Virus record (IMG/VR): IMGVR_UViG_3300024502_000010
Location: 62,001 to 126,000 of that record
Direction: 5' to 3' (one strand)
Length of the DNA stretch: 64,000 nt
DNA from: a virus
Shown here: positions 31,601 to 37,860 of the stretch, in pieces
How the letters are laid out: each line of letters begins with the position of its first letter
How positions within the stretch are numbered: position 1 is the stretch's first letter
Notes under the pieces: generated by a model
What the model saw: only the letters and a program-made list of their open reading frames with translations
What the model was told of the DNA's origin: nothing
The model's database searches: none
Position numbers and translations under genes: made by a program

Positions 31601-31678
31601 ATCTAAACTATTGGGATCTACGTATATAATTGTACCACGAACTGATTTCAGAAAATTATCTAATCTGGAGAGACCCAT
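25670..31678 (-). CDS. giant virion structural protein, 2002 residues
   Basis: Begins MGLSRLDNFLKSVRGTII. Residues ~15-250 (VDPNSLDSTDSVENQGNSLT, then RPFKTIQRALIESARF) resemble the start of a right-handed beta-helix of pectate-lyase type. The middle is built of Ig-like and fibre-like repeats; the C-terminal ~300 residues repeat fibre themes (FSMKINGTNYIPSGNAANLI). Proteins of this length and start are typical of T4-like cyanophage tails; exact location (fibre or baseplate skirt) is unknown. Largest gene in the window. Confidence 0.8.
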   Translation of the reverse strand: MGLSRLDNFLKSVRGTIIYVDPNSLDSTDSVENQGNSLTRPFKTIQRALIESARFSYQRGLNNDRFGKTTILLYPGDHLVDNRPGYIPDGENNYRLRNGLTSNDFPPFDSTTSFDLTDRNNSLYKLNSVYGGVIIPRGTSIVGMDLRKTKIRPLYVPNPTNDNIERTAIFRVTGGCYFWQFTVFDADPNGICYTDYTDNLFVPNFSHHKLTVFEYADGVNGVRIQDAFYPSALEYDRTDLDMYYEKIGLAYGASSGRAIEPDYPSASLDIEPKIDEYRIVGSTGLSVGISSIKAGNGITPTNKITVTTVDNVPGLEPDTPIKINGIEVPGYNGQYVISEKLNDTTFVYRVQNAPQVALPSPTGSTLALASDTVNSASPYIFNCSLRSVYGMCGLLADGDKASGFKSMVVAQFTGIGLQKDDNAFVVYNSDTGLYEDNTITGNENISSNSKALFKPAYKNYHIKCVNDAFIQNVSVFAIGYAEHFSVDTGGDQSITNSNSNFGAKSLVSSGFRRNAFPQDDFGYISHIIPPKDVSPTEYAIEFDSIDVQKVVGVTTTNERLYLYGQTDPDVLPETIKEGYRVGAKENDYLNLTLSVNETVKEYRSRIVMQNSQTSSEKSFYVGRSIVGINSIDTSSIISFPTAHNFENGETVRILSRNGHLPDGLIPNNIYYAITNANPLSGLTTNTTLKLAKNLNDAINGNQITINSNGGILRIVSRVSDKNPGDIGHPVQYDNIQQQWYIKVATASSENTINSIIKTLGVSALGNATPRTYITRKKDNRILSDRIYRLRYVIPAQTGRLYARPPSDGFVIQESNASIGSTTGEIQTYFGTGTLSNINQQRNFKFIADANWSGNVANILTELPHNLSVGSQVELVNIKSEYNPIGVSQTGFNRVFTVSGISSSRQFSVGLNTNPGEYLNDTTERDIDLPYFKRKKYTSVYYIQQNKEVQKYIPEKQDGIYYLTILNSSNAPTVTPFTEEKYSQSIKDLYPQLNRDNPESDPDAANSFATPSLIGQVVVDDVQNSITKETINDFLKDNDVGVGITDIKSSSQTNHDFYTSIEHGLNRVTKVSIANTGAKYVPGTYYNAKLVGFVGSAAGQDATAKVVIDSYGSLSQVQIMHGGSAYGIGNTLAVVGIATTTGHTHGVVTVSKIYNNVGDVVRVSGISSVSYLEYNDLYRITDVKVGAAKSFVAVSANPVPNRSSTGVGRTFSENSFVYLTGRSIGISTIRYTHTTGIATIVTLENHGFSIDNTVRLSGNQLPIHNGRFSIINNVGLTSFVVNVGIATTAQNSTSFGHVYPEGVTSNYGDISPDNENISGRVNYNYAGITTTLLFGITDATTDNVTIRGIDNLDIKIGDYLQIDGEVVRVKTTVPSTIVSGDPIFVFRGALGTKAVSHKINSTVRRISVNPVELRRNSIIRASGHTFEYVGFGPGNYSTAFPDKQDRQTSTEEELLAQSTRREGGVNFYTGMNDKGISYAGNKKLSTVTGQEEVFDTPILTVTGEDIGNEPSLNVLTAIEGTFNRSIRVEGGANGRAISEFNGPVVFNEKITSNSSKGIEVVSLFLQGDAAVSRKHTVGISTPALAGNPGDVHYNAIPSTGDYIGWVYTNNNRWEKFGRIFPYSENAVGLSANGNFVGVASNIDIRGSGPIKINGSFGSAIGIATITVSSDNIAIGLANSTSYVGLTTQIKFVGTNLRVDTQYNTTTGISTVNIIGLGETSIYRANQFIKLNATPTNFLKANGADAPLSYSEVTTALGFVPTNSSSLTGAYPLGNSAVVDSIDQAINGGPFNGSRTDFSMKINGTNYIPSGNAANLIVSIGGVIQKPGTDYTVLQTAGDNTNTIRFLTPPQAGKSHFIVALGAQGALLSDNSWKNKGELVVGSANNSAIIVGPGPEGTMLTIDSTVGAGITWKNLYSTTSTTANKVLVNKEFCSVTQNNTTITLPTNPVAGWFVTINNTGNFQNITIARNGSLLMGLAEDMIMDVGYVSLNLMFVNSTIGWRLF

Positions 31679-31720
31679 CTTATTAATACTTATAGTTTCC
31701 GTTATAAGTTATTTATTAAA

Positions 31721-31754
31721 CGAAAAAAGAGACTAGGATTACTCCCAGTCTCTT
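31721..31754 (-). terminator. strong intrinsic terminator
   Basis: 12-bp stem (31743-31754 with 31727-31738, one G-U) and 4-nt loop, then a T-run at 31723-31728 on the minus strand. A shorter T-run on the plus side makes it possibly bidirectional. Lies after the Mom-like gene. Confidence 0.85.
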
Positions 31755-31772
31755 TTCGCACTTCCTTCACAC
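31721..31772 (-). ncRNA. predicted ~50-nt RNA between a promoter and a terminator
   Basis: A sigma70-like promoter (31779-31808) would start RNA near 31772, and the terminator hairpin at 31727-31754 would end it near 31721. No reading frame fits. Inferred from signals only; it may instead be read-through control of the next structural gene. Confidence 0.35.
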
Positions 31773-32390
31773 CTCAATATTATACCATGACTCTTCTTTC
31801 CAAGTCAAGCGTTTTTGAAGTTGTTTATCAAATACCATTAAATATCTGTGCTTTCTACTTCGTTCTTTCCACTCACCTTCATAACCTTTTACTTTTCCAC
31901 GAGAGTGTTTAGTTCCGTCTGAATAGTAGAAATCTTTTTTTCTATCCGTGAGACCGTAATATTTAAAATTGCAAGCCCGATAGATTGTACCAGAATGGTA
32001 ATCGTTATCAGCATAAGAGAGGATTGCTTTAACTTCAGTATCTCTCCGAAGTTGTCTAATCGCTTTTGAAACAAACCAAGAAGTGATGTTATATTCACTA
32101 GATTGTGTATCAGGTCTGATGCATAATCTGGAGAGTTCGAAGAGTCCTTGTTGTTCGTGTCTTTCAAGTCCAAATGCTCCTTTCGCTACTTCAGGTACTG
32201 GCAGTCCAGTGAATATACAAACTCCTTGAAGACCACCTATATTCAAAGGAGAGAACTCATTATTTTTAAAGAGTCCGTAATTATATCCAGACTTGAATCC
32301 TTTTGATATATCTTTAAGATAATGGTATTTTAGTAAAAGTTCTTCTGATTGTTTTTTTGTTACTTTATCAATATAGAAGTCAGACTTCAT
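31767..32390 (-). CDS. Mom-like DNA modification protein (GNAT fold)
   Basis: 207 aa. The segments LSYADNDYHSGTIYRACNFK and YYGLT, then RSRKHRYLMVFDK, match the layout of the phage Mu Mom family, a GNAT-related group that modifies adenine in DNA (N6 carbamoylmethyl-type) and blocks many restriction enzymes. Also seen: FGLERHEQQGLFELSRLCI. Mu Mom is 231 aa. No com-like regulator is visible. It lies between the giant structural gene and the tRNAs. The family call rests on remembered motifs; chemistry is inferred. Confidence 0.7.
   Translation of the reverse strand: MKSDFYIDKVTKKQSEELLLKYHYLKDISKGFKSGYNYGLFKNNEFSPLNIGGLQGVCIFTGLPVPEVAKGAFGLERHEQQGLFELSRLCIRPDTQSSEYNITSWFVSKAIRQLRRDTEVKAILSYADNDYHSGTIYRACNFKYYGLTDRKKDFYYSDGTKHSRGKVKGYEGEWKERSRKHRYLMVFDKQLQKRLTWKEESWYNIEV
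31779..31808 (-). promoter_or_regulatory. sigma70-like promoter inside the Mom-like gene
   Basis: Minus-strand TTGACT (31803-31808) and TATAAT (31779-31784), 18-bp spacer, within the last codons of 31767-32390. Downstream lies only the terminator at 31721-31754. Confidence 0.6.
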
Positions 32391-32560
32391 TCAGGTTGCT
32401 TACATTCCATCATATATTCTACAGTGTTTGCTACATCATTCATAGCATCACGGAGAAATGGTTGTTGACCAGATTCTTGTTTAATGATTGGTCTTGAATC
32501 ATCAGTGAGAATCCAACGCCACTGCTTCATGGACTCACAATACCATAGATTAATTTTCAT
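32387..32560 (-). CDS. small protein, unknown
   Basis: 57 aa from MKINLWYCESMKQWRWIL. The ATG at 32560 overlaps the end of 32550-32708; a longer reading from 32671 overlaps that gene completely and is rejected. Beta hairpin followed by a helix (AMNDVANTVEYMMECKQPE). Coupled to the Mom-like gene. Confidence 0.6.
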   Translation of the reverse strand: MKINLWYCESMKQWRWILTDDSRPIIKQESGQQPFLRDAMNDVANTVEYMMECKQPE

Positions 32561-32708
32561 GTTTGAAGTGCTCCAGTTCGACCCAGTTAAGGAGTGTTTG
32601 GAATGCACTGATAGAGGCAGGAGTGCAGTTATCTTCCTTAAGTTTTTGAACATAATATTCAAGTGCTTCAATGACCATTTGACGGTCTTGTTGTGAAATA
32701 AGTGACAT
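32550..32708 (-). CDS. small helical protein, unknown
   Basis: 52 aa beginning MSLISQQDRQMVIEALEYY. Two helices (TPASISAFQTLLNWVELEH). ATG at 32708, 19 nt after the 3' end of tRNA-Thr. Coupled to the next gene. Confidence 0.6.
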   Translation of the reverse strand: MSLISQQDRQMVIEALEYYVQKLKEDNCTPASISAFQTLLNWVELEHFKHEN

Positions 32709-32726
32709 TGGAGTTATAGAACTCAG

Positions 32727-32798
32727 AGCCCCCGACTGGATTTGAACCAGCGACCAACGGTTTACAAAACCGTTGCTCTACCACTGAGCTACAAGGGC
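32727..32798 (-). tRNA. tRNA-Thr(TGT)
   Basis: 72-nt cloverleaf: 7-bp acceptor stem (GCCCTTG / CGGGGGC, two G-U), D arm GCTC-AGTGGTA-GAGC, anticodon loop TTTGTAA with anticodon TGT, T arm with loop TTCAAAT. CCA is not encoded. Reads ACA, a codon favoured in AT-rich phage genes. Confidence 0.95.
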
Positions 32799-32799
32799 A

Positions 32800-33069
32800 T
32801 TAATCAACAGGTAACATTTCTGGATTTTCCAGTTCAAGTTCAAACATAAGAGGATGACATTCTTCAAGCATTAAGTAATATGATGCTTGATAAAGGTCCT
32901 CTGGTTCAAATCTTCTTTCGTTATCTGCTAATTTGATAAGTTCCAAATCGAATATTGATTCGTCTGGAAGGTCGTCAAAAGTAAAAGGAATTTGATTTAT
33001 GAAATACATCAGAACAATTTGTGTTCCGCGATTGTACCAAACATATCTGGCATCTATTCTGTATTTCAT
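32800..33069 (-). CDS. small conserved phage protein, unknown
   Basis: 89 aa beginning MKYRIDARYVWYNRGTQI. Acidic, with FDDLPDESIFDLELIKLADN and a C-terminal helix. It fills the gap between the two tRNA genes. CTAAATAA about 20 nt upstream may be a weak late promoter. Confidence 0.65.
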   Translation of the reverse strand: MKYRIDARYVWYNRGTQIVLMYFINQIPFTFDDLPDESIFDLELIKLADNERRFEPEDLYQASYYLMLEECHPLMFELELENPEMLPVD

Positions 33070-33111
33070 AGAATAGTCCCTTACTTTTGTTTATTTAGAG
33101 GTATAACCTCA

Positions 33112-33195
33112 TAGGGCGAGGGAGACTTGAACTCCCACGGGCATAAGCCCAACAGATTTTAAGTCTGGTGTGTCTACCGATTCCACCACCGCCCC
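33112..33195 (-). tRNA. tRNA-Leu(TAA)
   Basis: 84 nt with the long variable arm of class II tRNAs. Acceptor stem GGGGCGG / TCGCCCT; D region GTGGAATCGGTAGACAC as in bacterial tRNA-Leu; anticodon loop CTTAAAA; T loop TTCAAGT. The first anticodon-stem pair is a C-T mismatch. CCA not encoded. Reads TTA. Confidence 0.93.
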
Positions 33196-33202
33196 AAAAA
33201 AC

Positions 33203-33409
33203 TTACGCTTTGTAAGTAGTAGGATTATACTTGATGTACTCCCAGAATGTCAACTTCATTTCTTTTTGTGACATTCCGCAGTGCTTTGCTGCTTGAGGGA
33301 GATTCCACTTTGCTGAAAAGAGTGCTTCATTTGCCTCTTTTACATTCTCTGGAGTGGTCTTGATTGGTTCCTCTTTGAGGTCTTTATATGAAATTTTATA
33401 TGGACTCAT
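33203..33409 (-). CDS. small conserved phage protein, unknown
   Basis: 68 aa beginning MSPYKISYKDLKEEPIKT. Segment WNLPQAAKHCGMSQKEMKLT looks like a helix-turn-helix ('A..CGMS...MK'), so DNA binding is possible. Coupled to 33406-33588 by a 4-nt overlap. Confidence 0.65.
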   Translation of the reverse strand: MSPYKISYKDLKEEPIKTTPENVKEANEALFSAKWNLPQAAKHCGMSQKEMKLTFWEYIKYNPTTYKA

Positions 33410-33588
33410 AGGGGACTTGCGTAAGAGAGAGTTTCTTCATCCACTGTAGCACGAACGAACTCTAGCACATTCATAAATTCATCTACCGTATCACAGGTCA
33501 CTTGCTTTTCTGAACCTTCACTGGAATACAGGTACACTGTACGCTTGATAGGGTCCACAACACAGCGTGAGAGGTACTCGTCTTGCAT
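33406..33588 (-). CDS. small conserved phage protein, unknown
   Basis: 60 aa beginning MQDEYLSRCVVDPIKRTV. Beta-rich N-terminus (VYLYSSEGSEKQVTCD) and a helix. First gene downstream of the strong promoter at 33614-33642. Confidence 0.65.
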   Translation of the reverse strand: MQDEYLSRCVVDPIKRTVYLYSSEGSEKQVTCDTVDEFMNVLEFVRATVDEETLSYASPL

Positions 33589-33613
33589 TCGGTCGTCCGT
33601 TGATTACCCATGT

Positions 33614-33642
33614 ATCATAGCACGGTCAGGGGTCGGTGTCAA
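33614..33642 (-). promoter_or_regulatory. strong sigma70-like promoter
   Basis: Minus-strand TTGACA (33637-33642) and TATGAT (33614-33619), 17-bp spacer. Drives 33406-33588, 33203-33409 and probably both tRNAs and the Mom-like gene. Confidence 0.8.
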
Positions 33643-33646
33643 GGGT

Positions 33647-34324
33647 TTAGAGTTCCAACCATTGAGAGGGGTGCGTCGAACTCTGGTGATAGTTAAAATG
33701 TTCTTCTTTCAAAGTAACACGAATATCACCAGGAATTACAATACGCTCTTCTTTTCTCTCCGTAAACTTTTGCGTAAAATGACCAACATTACTCGGAAAG
33801 ATAACAACTGTCCCTTCTTTTGGAGTAATCGTATAGTAATTGCAATTATACTTATTGTAATTACTGATTAAATTGTTTTGAGAGGATGTTTCAAATATTC
33901 CACCAACACATTCATTTTTATTTTTATCCTGAACAATACACAATCTATCAGAAGTTTCGTCAGTCTTTAGATAATAAACATAACTTAAATTAGATTCATT
34001 GTGCGTATGTGGTTTTAATGGTGGTTCTTCATCACTAAAATGGCATCCAACCCACGATTTGATGTTGTGATAACTCAGTTTACTATAATCTACATTGAGA
34101 ATTTTGAAGTAATTGTCTATGTGAGTACGAAGTTCTTTAAAAAAAGACTTATATTCTTCTTTTGAATGGACAAATATTTTTCCAGAGTACTCAGGACTTT
34201 CGTTCTCATATCCATTAAACCAATAATCACGAAGACGATCTAAATTATTTTTTTTAAATTCTTCATGACATTGGACATCACCTTGATAAATTATCAAAGG
34301 AAATAATTCGTGTATTTTACTCAA
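33647..34324 (-). CDS. putative 2OG-Fe(II) oxygenase-like protein
   Basis: 225 aa. The pattern PHTHNESNLSYVYYL (H-x-H metal ligands, residues ~112-116), GTVVIFPSNVGHFTQK (distal His ~190) and RIVIPGDIRV (Arg for 2-oxoglutarate) fits the putative 2OG-Fe(II) oxygenase group common in cyanophages near fibre genes. The substrate is unknown; virion protein hydroxylation is one possibility. The stop is 4 nt from the promoter of the next unit. Confidence 0.7.
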   Translation of the reverse strand: MSKIHELFPLIIYQGDVQCHEEFKKNNLDRLRDYWFNGYENESPEYSGKIFVHSKEEYKSFFKELRTHIDNYFKILNVDYSKLSYHNIKSWVGCHFSDEEPPLKPHTHNESNLSYVYYLKTDETSDRLCIVQDKNKNECVGGIFETSSQNNLISNYNKYNCNYYTITPKEGTVVIFPSNVGHFTQKFTERKEERIVIPGDIRVTLKEEHFNYHQSSTHPSQWLEL

Positions 34325-35094
34325 GTATATCTTTTTCCATTAATAACATACTCTCTATTATCTCCTGGATAGTCTTCAGGTGTCAAGCCTTCATATTCTG
34401 GTATATTTTTAGTTGTATCTTTTCTTTCAGCAAAGACAGTGTAATCGCAATTGATTGTGGCACCAGAATTATTTTTTACAATAATCTTTGTACCCCATTC
34501 AATTTTATCAACAAACAATTCTTGATAATGTCCAACAGGAGTTAATGTTACTCCAAGTGTTTCAAAATCTACAAGATTTCTCCAGTATTCTGGAAGTTCA
34601 ATTGTATTTGAATCTTTAAGTTTTCCCCTCAAATAAACTTCTGCAGATGGACCTTCTACGCAAATATATCTTAGCCTGTGGTCTTGTTTTGTTGGATGGG
34701 GAATATCAAATCCTTTTTTTCCATCCCAGCTACTAGCTGCAGAATTTAATGATCTTCCTCCCCATATTAAATTCTCTGCTGTTAGAGTTTTTTGTACTTC
34801 AAGATTGCGATCAATATAAACATCTTTACTAAAGTTAGTTAGATCTGCCTCAATGTTAAAAGTTGGAATAGGACCACTGTTTCTCTCTAGAGTTACATTG
34901 GAAGTACTACTTCCATCCAAATGCAGAGTAACATAATCTGATGGAGATGCTGTAGTGTTAACCAAAAGCATTGAAACATCGCTTAGGTTAAAGTAACCAT
35001 CAAATGGGTCTAATGAAAAATCGTCATTATCTCTAAATTCAACATTTGTTCCGGGACCAGTAAAGGTCCCATATTTTTCAAAAGTATATGCCAT
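34321..35094 (-). CDS. virion structural protein with conserved C-terminal domain
   Basis: 257 aa. The N-terminal half is fibre-like; from residue ~125 (KGFDIPHPTKQDHRLRYICV ... EGPSAEVYLRGKL ... IELPEYW ... TLTPVG) it carries a C-terminal domain shared with 36482-37144. In such proteins the domain may act as a self-cleaving or folding module like the Peptidase_G2-type chaperones; not proven. Coupled to the oxygenase-like gene. Confidence 0.7.
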   Translation of the reverse strand: MAYTFEKYGTFTGPGTNVEFRDNDDFSLDPFDGYFNLSDVSMLLVNTTASPSDYVTLHLDGSSTSNVTLERNSGPIPTFNIEADLTNFSKDVYIDRNLEVQKTLTAENLIWGGRSLNSAASSWDGKKGFDIPHPTKQDHRLRYICVEGPSAEVYLRGKLKDSNTIELPEYWRNLVDFETLGVTLTPVGHYQELFVDKIEWGTKIIVKNNSGATINCDYTVFAERKDTTKNIPEYEGLTPEDYPGDNREYVINGKRYT

Positions 35095-35480
35095 TATTGA
35101 CTAATCTCCACCTTCTTCCATTCTTGATTTTGCTCATCCCAGTTATAGATTGCTGGATTTTCTGGATCTCGCTCTGGCATGGGCACTGGAGATTCCCATA
35201 AACAAGTTGCCTCATTTAATCTCCAACTTTCATAAGGTTTTGGTGGAATAAAAGCATTTCTCATATCATCATAAGTGTATCCAACTGATGGATAATTTTT
35301 CCTTAGACTGCCATTATAGCTTGCTTGTCTCCAGTTTGTATAATCTCCAAAGAGAGACTTGCAAAATGCAATTCCTACTTCTTCAGATTCTTGACCATAT
35401 TGGTCTCTACAATCATCGTTTCCGACAACGACTACACGAAGAACTTGATTTTCGTGATTAATTTCTGCAAAATGTGCCAT
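35094..35480 (-). CDS. fibre-associated protein, unknown
   Basis: 128 aa beginning MAHFAEINHENQVLRVVV. Ends in a Pro/Glu-rich tail (PVPMPERDPENPAIYNWDEQ). The start 'MAHFAEI' and size are typical of a small conserved cyanophage structural-region protein. Its stop touches the next gene's start. Confidence 0.65.
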   Translation of the reverse strand: MAHFAEINHENQVLRVVVVGNDDCRDQYGQESEEVGIAFCKSLFGDYTNWRQASYNGSLRKNYPSVGYTYDDMRNAFIPPKPYESWRLNEATCLWESPVPMPERDPENPAIYNWDEQNQEWKKVEISQ

Positions 35481-35494
35481 ATTTTTCTCCTTAA

Positions 35495-36415
35495 TTAATT
35501 AAAACGAATAGAACCAGAAGTTGTAAATCTATAAACCCTATATCCGGAACGAGTTGGATTGGTTACAGTTCCACTTACTACAGTGGCAGCTGGATAACTG
35601 TCTTTGTATGCAATAATTACAATGCCAGATCCACCATTACCAGCAGGTTCTCCATTACTATATCTATCATTTCCTCCACCACCACCTCCGGTGTTAACAG
35701 TTCCATTACCGCCAGCAACAGTATACCAATTACCATTACCACCACCACCTAATCCACCAGAAGTTTGTGATTGGTATGGATGATATGCTCCACCACCTCC
35801 TCCACCACCATAATAAGTTTGTGTTCCTGTAATTGAATATTGGAGTCCATTTCCACCACTTCCACCATAGGTTTGACTTCCTCCATCAGCGCCAGCTCCG
35901 CCACCACCACCACCGCCACTATTTCCTTGTCCTCCATTATTTCCAGAACTAATTAAGAAAGCCGCAGTGTCTACAGAAGAAACGAAATTATAACTTGCAA
36001 TTGATTGGTAAAGAGTTCCTCCAACACTACTAGAATTATTATTAGAAGCACCTCCTCCAGATCCGCCCGATTTCCCACCAGTAGTTATGGATGCTCCACC
36101 GGAACCACTACCACCTCCACCACCACCTTGAGCTATTAATTTGGAAAAATATGAATCCGATCCAGTAAGTCCATCATATCGAGAACCAGACCAATTTCCT
36201 CCAGCTCCACCTGCACCAATAACTACTGAATAATCTGTTGCAGGAATAACCAAAGTATCTGAGGTATAGACAACTCTACCTGCACCACCACCACCACCTA
36301 ATGATACTCCACCCCCACCTCCACCACCTACTACCAAAATTTCAACAGGAATGGCTCTAGGATCTACTTTAAATGGTATTGTTCCCCCAAATCCAAATTG
36401 ACTTAATCTACTCAT
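35495..36415 (-). CDS. glycine-rich adhesin-like structural protein
   Basis: 306 aa. Residues ~25-270 are dominated by runs of Gly (GGGGGGG, GGGGGGAG) with Ser, Tyr and Asn. The plan is like T-even gp38 adhesins, whose poly-Gly II helices form the receptor-binding tip. It starts MSRLSQFGFGGTIPFKVD and ends in a short folded tail. Located among fibre genes, so a receptor-binding role is plausible but inferred from composition. Confidence 0.7.
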   Translation of the reverse strand: MSRLSQFGFGGTIPFKVDPRAIPVEILVVGGGGGGGVSLGGGGGAGRVVYTSDTLVIPATDYSVVIGAGGAGGNWSGSRYDGLTGSDSYFSKLIAQGGGGGGSGSGGASITTGGKSGGSGGGASNNNSSSVGGTLYQSIASYNFVSSVDTAAFLISSGNNGGQGNSGGGGGGGAGADGGSQTYGGSGGNGLQYSITGTQTYYGGGGGGGAYHPYQSQTSGGLGGGGNGNWYTVAGGNGTVNTGGGGGGNDRYSNGEPAGNGGSGIVIIAYKDSYPAATVVSGTVTNPTRSGYRVYRFTTSGSIRFN

Positions 36416-36481
36416 TTTATTTTTACTTTTATGCTGATTTAGTAGTTATTTAGTATTAAAATCCAAATCAAATTTTCACAA

Positions 36482-37144
36482 TCAAGAATCAATTTCCACT
36501 ATCAATCTTGGAACATCCTTTCTTGTAGCAAAAACATGATAAAAACAATTTATAGGAATTCCTGCTTTTGCTTGAAGATAAATTTTGTTGTCTTGTATTC
36601 TTTTTACTATAATATCCTGATGTGATCCAACGGGAGTTAATGATACTGTAATTGTATCACTATCTACAAGTTCTGTCCAGTATTCTGGCAACTCAATTAC
36701 TGTTTGATTTAATGCTCTACCACGAACATAAACACCATTTTCTGGTCCTTCAAGGCAAGTATGAACTAATTTTTTACCTGCTTTAGATGGGTGGTCAATT
36801 ACAAAGTTTTTAATTGATGCTTGAAGAACTTTTGTCCTTACAACTTCAGCTTCAACATATTTTGCTTTTAAGAGTAAATCAACTCTTACAAAGCTTTGAA
36901 ATCTTGAATATAATCTTGACCACAATGAATAAAGTGGTTGCGTTTTTGCGTCGGGATTTTTTAATTGCCCAATCATTAAAGATGCCTTTGCTGTGCTATG
37001 TTCTCCTGCTGCACCAACTTGAAATGGTCCTTCACAAAATCCAGACCCTCTTATTTTTTCATCAGCAACCCCAAGTGCTTTGGGGAAACCTGACCCAACC
37101 ATCAATTGTCCACCAACTGCATTATCATCCATTAAAAATGCCAT
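36482..37144 (-). CDS. virion structural protein with conserved C-terminal domain
   Basis: 220 aa from MAFLMDDNAVGGQLMVGS, with AAGGAG 8 nt upstream; an ATG 69 nt further up is rejected. C-terminal ~100 residues (LVHTCLEGPENGVYVRGRAL ... IELPEYW ... SLTPVG) are homologous to 34321-35094. Confidence 0.75.
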   Translation of the reverse strand: MAFLMDDNAVGGQLMVGSGFPKALGVADEKIRGSGFCEGPFQVGAAGEHSTAKASLMIGQLKNPDAKTQPLYSLWSRLYSRFQSFVRVDLLLKAKYVEAEVVRTKVLQASIKNFVIDHPSKAGKKLVHTCLEGPENGVYVRGRALNQTVIELPEYWTELVDSDTITVSLTPVGSHQDIIVKRIQDNKIYLQAKAGIPINCFYHVFATRKDVPRLIVEIDS

Positions 37145-37154
37145 AATTTTCTCC

Positions 37155-37820
37155 TTATTTGTTGTTTCTTGATTGTACAGATCTTCCGCCAACTTTAGAA
37201 TCTTTGTTGGCAACAGAATCGCTTACCCCTCTAATTATTGGAGCATAAATTTCCATGACAGTATTTGCAACAATTTCTGCTGTTCCCGGTGTCGCCAATT
37301 TATATAAAGATTTGGCATTAACTAAAACTTTTTTCGCATCTAATTCGATATTTTCGCTTGCATTGATGCGAATGTTTCCTTTGCTACCACCTTCACCAAC
37401 AGCGACTAATTCGATATCAGTTCCTTGAAGTCTGAGTTTTCCGTTAGAAGCAATGATAGCAATACTACCATTCCAAGAATGAATAAAAAGAGTCTCTTCA
37501 GATTCTGTTAAATCTTGTCCAGACTCAATAACAACTCTTCCTGGTGCCGTAATTTGACTACAACCTTTTCTTGGACCATCATTATCCAAAATGACAGAAT
37601 GTCTGGCATCAAATGCCTGAACCATAACACCGGCAGTTACATCAGCATTTTTGTGAATGTGACCGAAACTAATCGACCCATGATCATTACCATACCTCAT
37701 TGCAGTATAATTCTGCTTAGCAGTATTATTTCTTGAGATATTATCTGCAAGAAGTTCCTCTCTACCTGCTCTAGGCGGTGTTGCAACCTTTGTATTAAAA
37801 GTATTTTGGGCTGTTGCCAT
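37155..37820 (-). CDS. putative baseplate/tail spike-associated protein
   Basis: 221 aa. The centre (GSISFGHIHKNADVTAGVMV, then GRVVIESGQDL, IAIIASNGKLRLQGTDIELV, INASENIELDAKKVLVNAKS) has the stacked-strand pattern of a beta-helix like the spike end of gp5/VgrG proteins. Here it is a separate gene four genes downstream of gp5. Role in the spike is inferred. Confidence 0.6.
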   Translation of the reverse strand: MATAQNTFNTKVATPPRAGREELLADNISRNNTAKQNYTAMRYGNDHGSISFGHIHKNADVTAGVMVQAFDARHSVILDNDGPRKGCSQITAPGRVVIESGQDLTESEETLFIHSWNGSIAIIASNGKLRLQGTDIELVAVGEGGSKGNIRINASENIELDAKKVLVNAKSLYKLATPGTAEIVANTVMEIYAPIIRGVSDSVANKDSKVGGRSVQSRNNK

Positions 37821-37860
37821 TAGTAGTAAAAATTCAATATACTATTATTTAATAGGGTTA

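Noticed and set aside
31889-32173. Minus-strand 94-codon frame inside the Mom-like gene
   Set aside because: Out-of-frame with the conserved Mom-like motifs and without RBS.
32387-32671. Longer 94-codon version of the gene starting at 32671
   Set aside because: Would overlap the well-formed 32550-32708 gene almost completely; the ATG at 32560 fits the coupled spacing.
32727-33195. tRNA genes as a prophage attachment site
   Set aside because: No integrase, excisionase or repeated tRNA 3' end is seen; the gene content is that of a strictly lytic myovirus.
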